Below are positions 44,210 to 53,309 of a stretch of DNA of 64,000 nucleotides, one piece after another. This stretch comes from DASQFI01 sp035633215 (GTDB lineage: Bacteria > Acidobacteriota > Vicinamibacteria > Vicinamibacterales > SCN-69-37). The DNA is taken from the NCBI GenBank assembly GCA_035633215.1, contig DASQFI010000062.1, forward strand, positions 310,001 to 374,000, in the 5' to 3' direction. The position numbers were made by a program, and so were the translations under genes. Below the pieces are notes generated by a model. That model was not told where the DNA came from and did not search any database. It worked only from the letters and a program-made list of their open reading frames with translations. Each line of letters begins with the position of its first letter. Position 1 is the stretch's first letter.

Positions 44210-46477
44210 ATGAGCACCGTCACTCTCGACCGTCGCTCCTTCCTTCGCGTCAGCGCGCTTGCCGGCGGCGGCCTGGTCATTGCCGCCTACTTCGAGCCGA
44301 TCGGCGACCTCCTGGCCCAGGGCCGGGGCGCCGCCGCGCCGCTCGTGCCGAACGCGTTCATCAAGATCGCGCCGGACGGCAAGGTGACGATCATCGGGAA
44401 GAACCCCGAAATCGGGCAGGGCATCAAGACGACGCTGCCCATGTTGATTGCCGAAGAGCTCGACGTGGACTGGAAGACGGTCACCGTCGAGCAGGGCGAC
44501 CTCGACACGGTCAAGTACGGCACGCAGAGCGCGGGCGGCAGCACAGCGGTGCCCGGAAACTACGATTCGCATCGGCGCATTGGCGCGGCGGCACGGCAGA
44601 TGCTGGTCGCAGCTGCAGCGACCAGCCTGAACGTGCCTGAGGCGGAACTGACGACCGCGTCCGGACGCGTCACGCACGCCGGCTCCAAGCGATCGCTCGG
44701 CTACGGTGAGTTGGCCGACAAAGCGCTCACGATGACGCCGCCCGATCCGGCGTCGGTCAAGCTGAAGGATCCGAAGGATTTCAAGATCATCGGCCAGCGC
44801 ATTCCCGGCGTGGACCTCGACGGCATCGTCACGGGCAAGCCGCTCTTCGGGATCGACATCACGGTGCCCGGCATGCTCTACGCGGTCTACGAGAAATGCC
44901 CGGTCTTCGCCGGGAAGGTCGGCGCGGTGGCCAACCTCGATCAAATCAAGGCGATTCCTGGGGTCACGCACGCGTTTCCGATTGAGGGTGGCACGATCGC
45001 CAACGCCAGCGGACTGTTGAGCGGCGTCGCGATCGTCGCCAACAAGTGGTGGACGGCGCAGACCGCGCGGCAGCAATTGAAAGTGACCTGGAACGAGGGT
45101 TCGGCCGCCACGGACAACTCGACGGCGTTCGAGAAGAAGGCCAATGAGATGGCCCCGACACTGCCGGCGCAGCCGACGCGCGCCGACGGCGACGTCGAAG
45201 CGGGGTTCAAAGGCGCGGCGAAGGTCGTCGAAGCGGCCTATGCGTATCCGTTCCTGAATCATGCGCAAATCGAGCCGATGAGCGCCGTGGCGTCCTTCAA
45301 GGACGGCAAAGTGGAGATTTGGGCGGGGACCCAGACGCCGGCCAACGGCCGGATGATCGTCGCGCAGACGCTCGGGATCGACGCGGCCAACGTCACCATT
45401 CACATGGTGCGGATGGGCGGCGCCTTCGGCCGTCGTCTCTACAACGAGCATCTGGTCGAGGCGGCCGCGATCTCGAAGGCGGCCGGCGCGCCGGTGCAGC
45501 TCCGATGGACGCGCGAAGACGACATGGCGCACGACATGTTCCGGCCCGGCGGGTTCCACTTCCTCAAGGCCGGCGTGGACGCCTCGGGCAAGCTCGTGGC
45601 GTGGCGCAATCACTTCATCACGTTCACGTCGAACGGCCAGAACGCGACCAACTCGTCGGGCATGGGCGCCGGCGAGTTTCCCGCGCGGTTCGTGCCGAAC
45701 TACGCGCTCTTCACGTCGATGATTCCGTTCACGGTGCCGACGGGCGCCATGCGCGCCCCCGGCAGCAACGCCATCGCGTTCGTCATGCAGTCGTTCCTCG
45801 ACGAGCTGGCCAACGCGGCCGGGAAAGATCCGCTGGAGTTCCGGCTCGCGCTGCTCTCCGGCCCTCTCGTCGTTCCACCGCCCCCGCCACCGCCGGATCC
45901 GAATGCGGCGCCCGGGGCCGGTCGCGGCGGCGGCGGAGGCCAGCCGGGCTGGGACCCGGCGAGAATGCGCGGCGTGCTCGAGCTGGTGCGCGACAAATCG
46001 GGGTGGGGCACGCGCAAGCTGCCGCAGGGCACGGCCATGGGCGTCGCGTTCCATTTCAGCCACCAGGGCCACTTCGCGGAGGTGGCTGAGGTCAGCGTGG
46101 ACGCCTCGAAGCGCGTCAAGGTCAACAAGGTCTGGGTCGCGGGCGACATCGGCCGGCAGATTATCAATCCCCTGAAGGCCGAAGCCCAGGCGCATGGCTC
46201 GGTCATCGACGGGCTGAGCCATCTGATGGGCTTCGAGATCACGATCGTCAACGGCCGCGTGAAACAGACCAACTTCGGTGAGTACGAGCCGGTGCGGATG
46301 CGCTTCGCGCCGCGCGACATCGAGGTCCACTTCCGCACGACCGACAACAACCCCACCGGGCTGGGCGAGCCGGCGCTGCCGCCGATTCTTCCCGCGGTGT
46401 GCAACGCGATTTTCTCGGCCACCGGCACGCGGGTCCGCTCGCTGCCGCTCTCGAAACACGGGTTCCGCTGGGCATGA
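44210..46477 (+). CDS. Molybdopterin-binding subunit of a xanthine dehydrogenase-family hydroxylase (IorB-like)
   Basis: A 755-residue catalytic subunit, with ATG 44210 after AGGAG. The twin-arginine signal LDRRSFLRVSALAGGGLVIA means the holoenzyme is exported folded, with its small subunit carried along. Mo-cofactor contacts include IGQGIKTTLPMLIAEELDVD, GGAFGRRLYNEHLVEAA and TGAMRAPGSN, and the catalytic Glu is in GLGEPALPPILPA. A Pro-run plus Gly-rich insert (about residues 557-585) interrupts the usual sequence. The substrate is probably an N-heterocycle or aldehyde, not determined. It overlaps the cytochrome gene by ATGA. Confidence 0.93.
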   Translation: MSTVTLDRRSFLRVSALAGGGLVIAAYFEPIGDLLAQGRGAAAPLVPNAFIKIAPDGKVTIIGKNPEIGQGIKTTLPMLIAEELDVDWKTVTVEQGDLDTVKYGTQSAGGSTAVPGNYDSHRRIGAAARQMLVAAAATSLNVPEAELTTASGRVTHAGSKRSLGYGELADKALTMTPPDPASVKLKDPKDFKIIGQRIPGVDLDGIVTGKPLFGIDITVPGMLYAVYEKCPVFAGKVGAVANLDQIKAIPGVTHAFPIEGGTIANASGLLSGVAIVANKWWTAQTARQQLKVTWNEGSAATDNSTAFEKKANEMAPTLPAQPTRADGDVEAGFKGAAKVVEAAYAYPFLNHAQIEPMSAVASFKDGKVEIWAGTQTPANGRMIVAQTLGIDAANVTIHMVRMGGAFGRRLYNEHLVEAAAISKAAGAPVQLRWTREDDMAHDMFRPGGFHFLKAGVDASGKLVAWRNHFITFTSNGQNATNSSGMGAGEFPARFVPNYALFTSMIPFTVPTGAMRAPGSNAIAFVMQSFLDELANAAGKDPLEFRLALLSGPLVVPPPPPPPDPNAAPGAGRGGGGGQPGWDPARMRGVLELVRDKSGWGTRKLPQGTAMGVAFHFSHQGHFAEVAEVSVDASKRVKVNKVWVAGDIGRQIINPLKAEAQAHGSVIDGLSHLMGFEITIVNGRVKQTNFGEYEPVRMRFAPRDIEVHFRTTDNNPTGLGEPALPPILPAVCNAIFSATGTRVRSLPLSKHGFRWA

Positions 46478-46992
46478 GACGACAGACAGACAATTACTTC
46501 GATCTCCACTTCGGTAACCGGTACGTCGTGATCGCCCAGGGCCATCTCCTGATTGGCGCGGCGCTGGTGTTGTTCGTGCTGGTGTTTGCAACGGCCATGA
46601 CGCGCGCGAGCGAGAGCCGCGACCAGACGCCCACGCGCACGACCCGCGACAAGGTCTACTCCAAGGAGCAGGCCGCCAAGGGCGCCGCGCAGTTCGGGAC
46701 GGTCTGCGCGGCGTGCCACGACCCGGCGAAGAAGACGCCCGACAAGACCCCGGGACCGCCGCTCGTCGGGAAAGAGTCGATGTTCGTCGGGAACTGGAAG
46801 GACCACACGATCGGCGAGATCTACACGACGATCCTGACGACGATGCCGAACGACGGCTCGGTGGTTCTGACCGAGAGCGACACGGCGGATCTCGTTGCGT
46901 ATCTTCTGCAGGCCAACGGCTATCCGGAAGGACCCGATCCGCTCAAGTTCGACGCCCCGTCGAAAGCGATTCAGATCGTCTCCGTGAAGTGA
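46474..46992 (+). CDS. Membrane-anchored c-type cytochrome
   Basis: A 172-residue protein. A single transmembrane helix at about 24-42 (LLIGAALVLFVLVFATAM) anchors a periplasmic domain containing one haem site CAACH at 78-82 and a likely axial Met in LTTMPNDG. It overlaps the Mo subunit start and stop as ATGA and is itself coupled to the cupin. It is the probable electron acceptor for the hydroxylase, replacing the FAD subunit of xanthine dehydrogenase. Confidence 0.9.
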   Translation: MRRQTDNYFDLHFGNRYVVIAQGHLLIGAALVLFVLVFATAMTRASESRDQTPTRTTRDKVYSKEQAAKGAAQFGTVCAACHDPAKKTPDKTPGPPLVGKESMFVGNWKDHTIGEIYTTILTTMPNDGSVVLTESDTADLVAYLLQANGYPEGPDPLKFDAPSKAIQIVSVK

Positions 46993-47363
46993 TCCCCGAC
47001 GTCGTTCTGCGGCGCTTCGAGACTCCGGACGAAGTCCGCGAGATGGTGAAGGGCCGCTTCGAGATCGTCCGCGTGGCCGGTGTGACGATCGGCCGAGCGA
47101 CGTACCAGCCTGGGTGGAAATGGTCCGAGCACGTCGGCCCGACCGTGGGCGCGACGCGCTGCACCGTCGAGCACGTTGGCCTCGTGATCTCGGGGGTCGC
47201 GACGGTCGCCTTCGACGACGGCCGCGTCATCGAGCTGGGGGCCGGTGAGCTGTTCCACGTGCCGCCGGTGCCGCACGACAGCTGGGTCGTCGGCGACACG
47301 CCATACGTCTCGCTCCATTTTCTCGGCGCGGAACGCTACGCTAAGGCAGGTTCTGCCTTCTGA
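46989..47363 (+). CDS. Cupin-domain protein
   Basis: About 124 residues from GTG 46989, which overlaps the cytochrome stop. The cupin strands are WKWSEHVGPTVGATRCTVEHVGLVISGVATVAFDD and GELFHVPPVPHDSWVVGD, giving several His candidates for a metal site. As last gene of the Mo hydroxylase operon it may bind or process the substrate or product; that is inferred from position only. Its 3' end lies in the AAGGCAG hairpin at 47343-47359. Confidence 0.75.
   Translation: MIPDVVLRRFETPDEVREMVKGRFEIVRVAGVTIGRATYQPGWKWSEHVGPTVGATRCTVEHVGLVISGVATVAFDDGRVIELGAGELFHVPPVPHDSWVVGDTPYVSLHFLGAERYAKAGSAF
47343..47359. repeat. AAGGCAG-GTT-CTGCCTT hairpin
   Basis: A perfect 7-bp stem with a 3-base loop, ending four bases before the close of the cupin stop codon. 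It is one minimal unit of the AAGGCAG word family seen at 43161-43217. It lacks a T-run, so termination is uncertain. Confidence 0.55.
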
Positions 47364-47369
47364 CTTGAG

Positions 47370-47762
47370 ATGAGTCCTTCCTTCACCCTCGACGGGATCG
47401 ATCACGTCGCGCTGAACGTGCGCGACGTCGAGCAGTCGGCGCGCTGGTACTGCGATCTGCTTGGCCTGGAGCGCCGTCATGCCGACGTGTGGGGCAGTCA
47501 TCCGGCCGTCGTCGGCACCGGCACGACGAGCCTCGCGCTCTTTCCGGTCCAGGGGCCGAACCCGCAGCCGCGCCCGGGGCGCGACGTGCTCACGATGCGG
47601 CACATCGCGTTTCGCGCGAGCCGCCGGAACTTCGAGCTGGCGCTCGGCGCGCTGCAGGCGCGTGGGATCGAGCCCGAGATTCAGGACCACCAGATCTCGC
47701 GCTCGCTCTACTTCCACGATCCGGACGGCCACGAGATCGAGATCACGACGTATGAAACATAA
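47370..47762 (+). CDS. VOC/glyoxalase-family protein, single domain
   Basis: A 130-residue protein: IDHVALNVRDVEQSARWYCDLLGLE at the start and ISRSLYFHDPDGHEIEITTYE at the end give the metal ligands His (first strand) and Glu (last strand) expected of an active VOC enzyme. MRHIAFRASRRNFELALGAL supplies a second His. Family members act as dioxygenases, glyoxalase I or fosfomycin-resistance proteins; no closer assignment is possible. It overlaps the next gene by 11 bases. Confidence 0.85.
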   Translation: MSPSFTLDGIDHVALNVRDVEQSARWYCDLLGLERRHADVWGSHPAVVGTGTTSLALFPVQGPNPQPRPGRDVLTMRHIAFRASRRNFELALGALQARGIEPEIQDHQISRSLYFHDPDGHEIEITTYET

Positions 47763-48357
47763 CTCCTACGATCCGAAATTCGACGCCTACATCGCGAAGA
47801 CGCAGCCATTCGCGCGGCCGATCCTCACACATCTCAGGAAGGTCGTCCACGCGGCGGTGCCGGATGTCCAGGAGAACTGGAAGTGGAGCAATCCGGCCTT
47901 CGACTACAAGGGCATCTTCTGCTCGATGGCCGCGTTCAAGGAGCACTGCATTTTCGGATTCTGGAAGCATCAGCTGCTGATCGATCGCGGCGTGATCGCG
48001 CCCGACGACACGGTGCTGGGACACCGAGGCAGGATCACCTCGGTCGACGATCTGCCATCCGACAAAGCGCTGACCAGGATCCTCCAAGCCGCCGCCGAAC
48101 TGAACGACAAGGGCGTCAAGGTGGAGCGCCCGCAGGCGGCGCCAAAGCCGCCCGTCAAGGTGCCCTCATCTCTTCGGAGCGCGCTCCAGAAGAACAAGAA
48201 GGCCGCCGCGGCGTTTGCCGCGTTCAGCCCGAGCCATAAACGCGAATATGTTGAATGGGTGACCGAGGCCAAGAGCGAGGACACCCGAAACCGCCGGCTC
48301 GCCCAGGCCGTCGAATGGATGTCGCAGGGCAAGCCGCGGAACTGGAAATACATGTAG
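47752..48357 (+). CDS. DUF1801 plus YdeI/OmpD-associated domain protein
   Basis: A 201-residue cytoplasmic protein. The first half (FDAYIAKTQPFARPILTHLRKVVHAAVPDVQENWKWSNPAF) is a YdhG-like DUF1801 domain. The C-terminal third (LRSALQKNKKAAAAFAAFSPSHKREYVEWVTEAKSEDTRNRRLAQAVEWM) is the bacteriocin-protection YdeI/OmpD-associated helical domain. The combination is common in soil bacteria with no proven function. It starts within the VOC gene and ends two bases before the glycosyltransferase ATG, so the three are co-transcribed. Confidence 0.85.
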   Translation: MKHNSYDPKFDAYIAKTQPFARPILTHLRKVVHAAVPDVQENWKWSNPAFDYKGIFCSMAAFKEHCIFGFWKHQLLIDRGVIAPDDTVLGHRGRITSVDDLPSDKALTRILQAAAELNDKGVKVERPQAAPKPPVKVPSSLRSALQKNKKAAAAFAAFSPSHKREYVEWVTEAKSEDTRNRRLAQAVEWMSQGKPRNWKYM

Positions 48358-48359
48358 AA

Positions 48360-49064
48360 ATGCTTTCTTTCATCGTCCCGGCCCACGACGAAGAGACGCT
48401 GATCGGCGCGATCCTGCGCGCCATCACACAGGCCGGTGATGCCGCCGGGCATCCCTATGAAGTGATCGTCGTCGACGATGCGTCGACAGACGGGACGGCG
48501 ACGGTCGCCGCCGCCGAAGGCATCCGCGTCGTCCCAATTGCCGCACGTCAGATCGCGAAAGCGAGAAATGCCGGTGCCGCCGCGGCGGCGGGCGAGATTC
48601 TCATCTTTGTCGACGCCGATACCGTGATCACGCCAGCGGTCGTTCAGGCCACCTGTCGCGCGATCGAGCGCGGCGCGATCGGAGGCGGCTCGGCGGCGCG
48701 GCTCGATGAGGCGAGTCCGTGGTACGCGAAATTCCTGATGTGGCTGCTCGCGTGGGCCGCGCGGCCGGTCCGGATCGCGAACGGGTGCTATTTCTTCTGC
48801 ACGAAGCCGGCGTTCGAACAGGCGGGCGGATTTGACGAGCGGCTCTTTGCCGGCGAGGAAATCGCGTTGAGTCGCACGCTCAAGCGGCAGGGGCAATTCG
48901 TTTTGCTTCGCGAGACGGTCACGACGTCCGGACGCAAGATGCGAACGCATTCCTTCGGCGAGCTCCTCGGCACACTTGGGAGAATCGTGATCGGCGGACC
49001 GCGCGTCCTGCAGAACCGCCAGCAGCTCGAGCTCTGGTACGGTCCGCGGAGGCGCGATCGATAG
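48360..49064 (+). CDS. Family 2 glycosyltransferase
   Basis: A 234-residue GT-A fold enzyme. SFIVPAHDEETLIGAIL opens the nucleotide-binding domain, VIVVDDASTDGTA and ILIFVDADTVIT carry the metal-binding DxD, and GGFDERLFAGEEIALSRTLKRQG gives the ED-type acceptor loop. There is no C-terminal transmembrane region beyond the short LMWLLAWAARPVRI segment. Donor and acceptor are unknown. The downstream A2 hairpin follows directly after the stop. Confidence 0.88.
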   Translation: MLSFIVPAHDEETLIGAILRAITQAGDAAGHPYEVIVVDDASTDGTATVAAAEGIRVVPIAARQIAKARNAGAAAAAGEILIFVDADTVITPAVVQATCRAIERGAIGGGSAARLDEASPWYAKFLMWLLAWAARPVRIANGCYFFCTKPAFEQAGGFDERLFAGEEIALSRTLKRQGQFVLLRETVTTSGRKMRTHSFGELLGTLGRIVIGGPRVLQNRQQLELWYGPRRRDR

Positions 49065-49067
49065 TCA

Positions 49068-49122
49068 AGACCTCGGGTTTCGTTTTTTGTGACAAAGCAA
49101 ACCAAAACGAAACCCGAGGTCT
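49068..49122. repeat. CCTCGGGTTTC hairpin element, copy A2
   Basis: A perfect 19-bp inverted repeat: AGACCTCGGGTTTCGTTTT (49068-49086) against its complement at 49104-49122, with a 17-base loop. The T-run in the stem could help termination after the glycosyltransferase gene. It is the cleanest copy of the family. Confidence 0.88.
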
Positions 49123-49160
49123 ACTATGCTGTCTGATCTGATTCGTTCGGAGGCCTGATC

Positions 49161-50924
49161 ATGCTCAGGATTCATTTTGCGATCGCGTGCGTCTGCGTGC
49201 TGGCCGCCGCATGCAGCTCGCCGCCGCCGGCCGGCCCGCCGCCCGGAGACGCGGCCGCGACGGGCGTGACGTCGCTCGCCGATGCGTACGTGAAGGACTA
49301 CTTCGAGGCGTTCCCGCATTACGCGCTGGCGAACGGCGCGCCCGAAGTGCACCCGGATCGGCTTGGCGATCACAGCCTGCCGGCCCTGAAGCGCTGGCAG
49401 GATCGCGAGGACCAGCTCCTCGTCGAGCTCAAGCGAATCGATCTCAAGTCGGTCGAGGGTCGGCCCGAAGCGGTCACCTACAAGTTCCTCCAGAACCTGC
49501 TCGAAACCGCGCAGGGCTATCGCGTGTGCCGGATCGAGCTCTGGAACGTGAGTCCGACCTGGACCGGCTGGCAGGCCGAGATACCAGTGATCGCCGGCAT
49601 GCAGGCGACCGCTTCGGCCGACAACCAGCGCGACGCCGTCGCCCGCTTCACGCAGCTGCCGAAGTATGTCGACGATGAGATCGCGAATCTAAGGGAAGGC
49701 CTGCGGCTGAAATACACCGCGCCGAAGCACAACGTGCGAACGGTGATCGGCCAGATGGACGCGTTGCTCAAAGCGCCACTCGCCGAGTCGCCCTTCGTTC
49801 AGATGGCCAAGGCCGACATGCCCGAGTTCCGGAAGCAGCTCGAGGCGCTCGAGAAGACGCAGATTCGACCGGCCATCCAGCGGTACCGCGATTTCCTCCG
49901 AGACGAGTACGTCGCGGGCGCGCGCGAGGAGATTGGCGTCTCGGCCAATCCGAACGGAGCCGCCTGTTACGAAGCGTCCGTGAAGTACTACGCGACGGTC
50001 GCGATGACGCCAAAAGCGGTGCACGACCTCGGTCTTGCGCAGATGGAGAAGATCCAGACCGAGATGCGGCAGATCGGCGAGCGCTTCTTCAAGACGTCCG
50101 ATCCGATCGCGCTGCTGAAGCTCGTCCGATCGGATCCCAAGTACCGATTCAAGAGCCGCGACGAGCTGATCAAGTACGCGGAAGCGGCGGTCGAGCGCGC
50201 GAAGCAGGCGCTGCCCAAGGTGTTCGGGCGAATTCCCAGCGCGCCCGTGATCGTCGAGCCGTACCCGCCCTATCTCGAGAAGACGGCGCCGGGCGGCCAG
50301 GCCGTGCCGCCCTCGGCCGACGGCAAGCCCGGCAAGTATCTGATCAACGCGTACAAGGCGAACGAGCAGAGCCGCGCCGGCCTCGAATCCACCGCGTTTC
50401 ACGAAGCGTATCCGGGCCATCACATGCAGGCGGCGATCGCGCTCGAGCGCAAGGAGCTCCATCCGATCTCGCGCTACTTCTTTCTCTCCGGCTTCGGCGA
50501 GGGCTGGGCGCTCTACACCGAGCGACTGGCCGACGAGATGGGCCTGTTCTCATCTAATGTGGACAAACTCGGCTTGCTCTCGAACGAAGCGCTTCGCGCC
50601 GCCCGACTCGTGGTCGACTCGGGCATGCACGTGCTCGGCTGGACGCGGAAGCAGGCGATCGATTACGTGCTGTCACACACGACGGAGACGCCGGACCGCG
50701 CGGCGGCCGAAATCGACCGCTACATCGCCGTCCCCGCGCAGGCGACCGCGTACATGATCGGCAACCTTGAAATCAGAAAGCTCCGCAGCGAGGCCGAGCA
50801 GACGCTGGGCGGGAAGTTCGACATCCGCGAGTTCCACGACCTCGTGCTCGCCGACGGCTCGCTGCCGCTCTGGGTGCTGCGCGAGAAAGTGGAGCGCTGG
50901 ATCAAGAGCAAATCAACTTCGTAG
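49161..50924 (+). CDS. DUF885 lipoprotein, probable zinc metallopeptidase
   Basis: A 587-residue lipoprotein: the lipobox LAAACSS puts the acylated Cys at residue 18. The DUF885 domain fills the rest, with the zinc site HEAYPGHHMQ at about 414-423 (HExxxGHH) and a downstream GEGWALYTERLADEMG supplying the third ligand. Family proteins are putative M32/gluzincin-like peptidases attached to the periplasmic face of a membrane. It is monocistronic between the A2 hairpin and a flavoprotein. Substrates are unknown. Confidence 0.9.
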   Translation: MLRIHFAIACVCVLAAACSSPPPAGPPPGDAAATGVTSLADAYVKDYFEAFPHYALANGAPEVHPDRLGDHSLPALKRWQDREDQLLVELKRIDLKSVEGRPEAVTYKFLQNLLETAQGYRVCRIELWNVSPTWTGWQAEIPVIAGMQATASADNQRDAVARFTQLPKYVDDEIANLREGLRLKYTAPKHNVRTVIGQMDALLKAPLAESPFVQMAKADMPEFRKQLEALEKTQIRPAIQRYRDFLRDEYVAGAREEIGVSANPNGAACYEASVKYYATVAMTPKAVHDLGLAQMEKIQTEMRQIGERFFKTSDPIALLKLVRSDPKYRFKSRDELIKYAEAAVERAKQALPKVFGRIPSAPVIVEPYPPYLEKTAPGGQAVPPSADGKPGKYLINAYKANEQSRAGLESTAFHEAYPGHHMQAAIALERKELHPISRYFFLSGFGEGWALYTERLADEMGLFSSNVDKLGLLSNEALRAARLVVDSGMHVLGWTRKQAIDYVLSHTTETPDRAAAEIDRYIAVPAQATAYMIGNLEIRKLRSEAEQTLGGKFDIREFHDLVLADGSLPLWVLREKVERWIKSKSTS

Positions 50925-50966
50925 CGCGGACTGTTCCCCAAGTCCGCGAGAACCGTGAGGAATTCC

Positions 50967-52331
50967 ATGCCGTCCGCTGCCGAAGCCGTCACCGAGCTTG
51001 CCCCGTCCTTCGCTGGTAGTCTGCTCCAGCCGAGCGATTCCCTGTTCGACGAAGCGCGGCGGGTCCACAACGGGTTCGTCGACAAGCGGCCCGGTGTCAT
51101 CGCGCGCTGCCTGGGCGCCGCCGACGTCGCCGACGCGCTGACACTGGCGCAGAAGCTCGGCCTCGACGTCGCCGTGCGCGGCGGCGGTCACAACGTCGGC
51201 GGCCGGGGCACGATCGAAGGCGGGTTGCTCGTCGATCTCTCGCTCATGAAGGGCCTGCACGTCGATCCCAAGGCGCGGACCGCGCGCGCCGAAGGGGGCA
51301 CGCTGTGGAAGGAATTCAACCGCGCCTCCCAGCTTCATGGACTTGCGACCACGGGCGGCGTCATCTCGTCGACCGGCGTGGCAGGGCTGACGCTTGGCGG
51401 CGGGATCGGCTGGCTGATGGCCAAGTACGGAATGGCGCTCGACAATCTTCTGTCGGTCGATCTCGTGCTGGCCGATGGTCGTGCCGTGCGCGCCGCGAGC
51501 GACGAGAACGCCGATCTCTTCTGGGCCGTCCGCGGCGGCGGCGGCAACTTCGGCATCGCAACCTCGTTCGAGTTCCGGCTACACCCGGTCGGGCCGATGG
51601 TCACAGGCGGGCTGGTCGCGCACCCGATCTCGGAAGCCAGAGATGTCCTGCGACTGTTCCGCGACGCGGCGGCCACCGCCTCGGACGACCTGATGCTCAT
51701 GGCCGGATTGCTCACCGGCCCCGACGCGGCCACCAGGCTGGTCGCCATCGTCGCCTGCCACGTGGGCTCTCCGGCTGATGCGGAGGCCGCGCTCCGGCCC
51801 ATCAAGCAGTTCGGATCGCCGGTCATGGACGTCATCGGGCCCATGCCGTACACCGTGCTCAATGGGATGCTTGACGCGGACCTCCCACGCGGCGCCAGGA
51901 ACTACTGGAAGTCTCACTTCATGGAGCAGTTGACCGACGACGGGATTGTCGCGCTGATCGATGCCTTTGCGCGTAATACATCGCCGATGTCGAAGATCCT
52001 CCTCGAGCATTTTCACGGCGCCGTCACGCGCGTGCCGGCGACCGAGACGGCGTACGCGATGCGAAAACCGGGTTTCAACATGCTCGTGCTCTCGCAGTGG
52101 ATGGATGGCGCCCACGACGAGACGTGCGTCTCATGGGCCCGGGACAGCTACAAAGCCCTTCAGCCGTTCGTAGGATCGAACCGTTATCTGAACTACCTGG
52201 ATCACGACGACGCGGCCGATGCCGCGCTCAGGGCCGCCTACGGCCCGAATCTGGACCGGCTGCGGAAGGTCAAGGCGAAGTACGATCCGCAGAACGTCTT
52301 CCGTCACAACGTGAACATCACGCCGGCGTAG
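50967..52331 (+). CDS. FAD-linked oxidoreductase, BBE (berberine-bridge) type
   Basis: A 454-residue enzyme with ATG 50967 after GAGGAA. The FAD-PCMH domain shows VAVRGGGHNVGGRGTIEGGLLVDLS, where the His is the usual covalent flavin attachment site, and TLGGGIGWLMAKYGMALDNLLS. The C-terminal BBE motif is NRYLNYLDHDDAADAALRAAYGPNLDRLRKVKAKYDPQNVFRHN. The second (Cys) flavin link of BBE enzymes appears absent. Members oxidise sugars, alcohols or alkaloids; the substrate is unknown. Confidence 0.92.
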   Translation: MPSAAEAVTELAPSFAGSLLQPSDSLFDEARRVHNGFVDKRPGVIARCLGAADVADALTLAQKLGLDVAVRGGGHNVGGRGTIEGGLLVDLSLMKGLHVDPKARTARAEGGTLWKEFNRASQLHGLATTGGVISSTGVAGLTLGGGIGWLMAKYGMALDNLLSVDLVLADGRAVRAASDENADLFWAVRGGGGNFGIATSFEFRLHPVGPMVTGGLVAHPISEARDVLRLFRDAAATASDDLMLMAGLLTGPDAATRLVAIVACHVGSPADAEAALRPIKQFGSPVMDVIGPMPYTVLNGMLDADLPRGARNYWKSHFMEQLTDDGIVALIDAFARNTSPMSKILLEHFHGAVTRVPATETAYAMRKPGFNMLVLSQWMDGAHDETCVSWARDSYKALQPFVGSNRYLNYLDHDDAADAALRAAYGPNLDRLRKVKAKYDPQNVFRHNVNITPA

Positions 52332-52340
52332 TCGGGCTCG

Positions 52341-52364
52341 AAAGTTCGAAGTTCGAAGTTCGAC
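52341..52364. repeat. Tandem GTTCGAA repeat
   Basis: Three tandem copies of the 7-base unit GTTCGAA lie in the 40-base gap before the MobA-like gene. Each contains the palindrome TTCGAA. A degenerate relative lies at 1194-1226. Confidence 0.7.
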
Positions 52365-52371
52365 GTTTCTT

Positions 52372-52932
52372 ATGAATGTCGCCATCGTGCCCGCGGCGGG
52401 GAAGGCCGAGCGCTTCGGCGGCGGCAAGCTCGCCGCGGACGTCGGCGGCGAGCCACTCCTCAACCGCACCCTGCGCTCGCTCCTCGACGGCGGCGTCGCT
52501 CACATCGTCGTCGTTCTGGCGCCCAACACCTCGCTGCCAACCGTCGAGTTGCTGAACGACGAGCGGGTCGTTCGGGTCGTGAATCCCGATCCGTCGCGCG
52601 GGATGTTTTCGTCAATTCAGATCGGCCTGGCGTCAGCTCAGGGCGATCCGATCCTCGTGCTCCCAGGCGACATGCCGTTCGTGCAGCCGGCGACCGTCAA
52701 GAAAGTGCTCTCCGAAGCGACAAGCACAGGCCGGATCGTCTCGCCGCGCTACCGGGGACGCCACGGCCATCCGGTGGCGTTTCCCCAACGGTTGAGAGAC
52801 GGCATTCTGAAAGCCGACCCGGCGTCAACCCTCAATGACGCGCTGAAGGAGGCTGGCGCAAGCCTCGAGGTGGACGTCGAAGACCAGGGCATCCGGCGTG
52901 ACGTCGATCTTCCCAGCGACATCAAGCCATGA
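52372..52932 (+). CDS. mocA: MobA-like NTP transferase, probable molybdenum cofactor cytidylyltransferase
   Basis: A 186-residue nucleotidyltransferase. The signature VPAAGKAERFGGGKLAADVGG is the MobA/MocA nucleotide loop, PGDMPFVQPAT carries the metal-binding Asp, and YRGRHGHPVAFPQ is specific to the MocA/PucB subgroup rather than MobA (GDP-type). MocA makes the cytosine dinucleotide form of the Mo cofactor used by xanthine dehydrogenase-family hydroxylases such as the enzyme at 43.7-46.5 kb. The gene name is by family; biochemical specificity is inferred. Confidence 0.8.
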   Translation: MNVAIVPAAGKAERFGGGKLAADVGGEPLLNRTLRSLLDGGVAHIVVVLAPNTSLPTVELLNDERVVRVVNPDPSRGMFSSIQIGLASAQGDPILVLPGDMPFVQPATVKKVLSEATSTGRIVSPRYRGRHGHPVAFPQRLRDGILKADPASTLNDALKEAGASLEVDVEDQGIRRDVDLPSDIKP

Positions 52933-53303
52933 CCCTTCGAGTCGCCGCGCTTCCGTTGGCGTTGCTGCTCGTGCTGCTCTCGCGCACGGCCGCCTATCCC
53001 TGCTCGGTTGCCGGGATTGCCGCCGAATTGCGGAGCGACTTCGTCCAAGCGTCAACGATTCAACAACCAGTCGTGCGGCGGCTCGAGATTCCACAATCCT
53101 ACGACCTCCTCCCGATTGTGCGCGCGCGCCAGGCCCAGCTGGCGTTTTCGCCGGTTGGGTTTACGCCGGATCTGTCGCGCGCGGTTGTCTATGTACACTT
53201 TGCGGCGGCATCGGCCGGCAACGGCTTCTACGCCGTCTTGAGCCGTCGATCGGGCACCTGGACGATCGACCGTGTGATTCCTGTCTGGACGGTCGGCCGA
53301 TAA
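52929..53303 (+). CDS. Small exported protein of unknown function
   Basis: A 124-residue protein overlapping the MobA-like stop by ATGA. A signal peptide (LRVAALPLALLLVLLSRTAA) precedes a short domain with IVRARQAQLAFSPVGFTPDLSRAVVYVHFAAAS and a final strand pair (FYAVLSRRSGTWTIDRVIPVW). The pattern resembles a beta-rich, NTF2-like or similar small periplasmic fold, but I recognise no family. It converges with the LolA-like gene 6 bases away. Confidence 0.7.
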   Translation: MTLRVAALPLALLLVLLSRTAAYPCSVAGIAAELRSDFVQASTIQQPVVRRLEIPQSYDLLPIVRARQAQLAFSPVGFTPDLSRAVVYVHFAAASAGNGFYAVLSRRSGTWTIDRVIPVWTVGR

Positions 53304-53309
53304 GAGTCC

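Noticed and set aside
44135..46591. 818-codon open frame antisense to the Mo-binding subunit
   Set aside because: The sense strand has unmistakable family motifs; the antisense product is compositionally biased noise.
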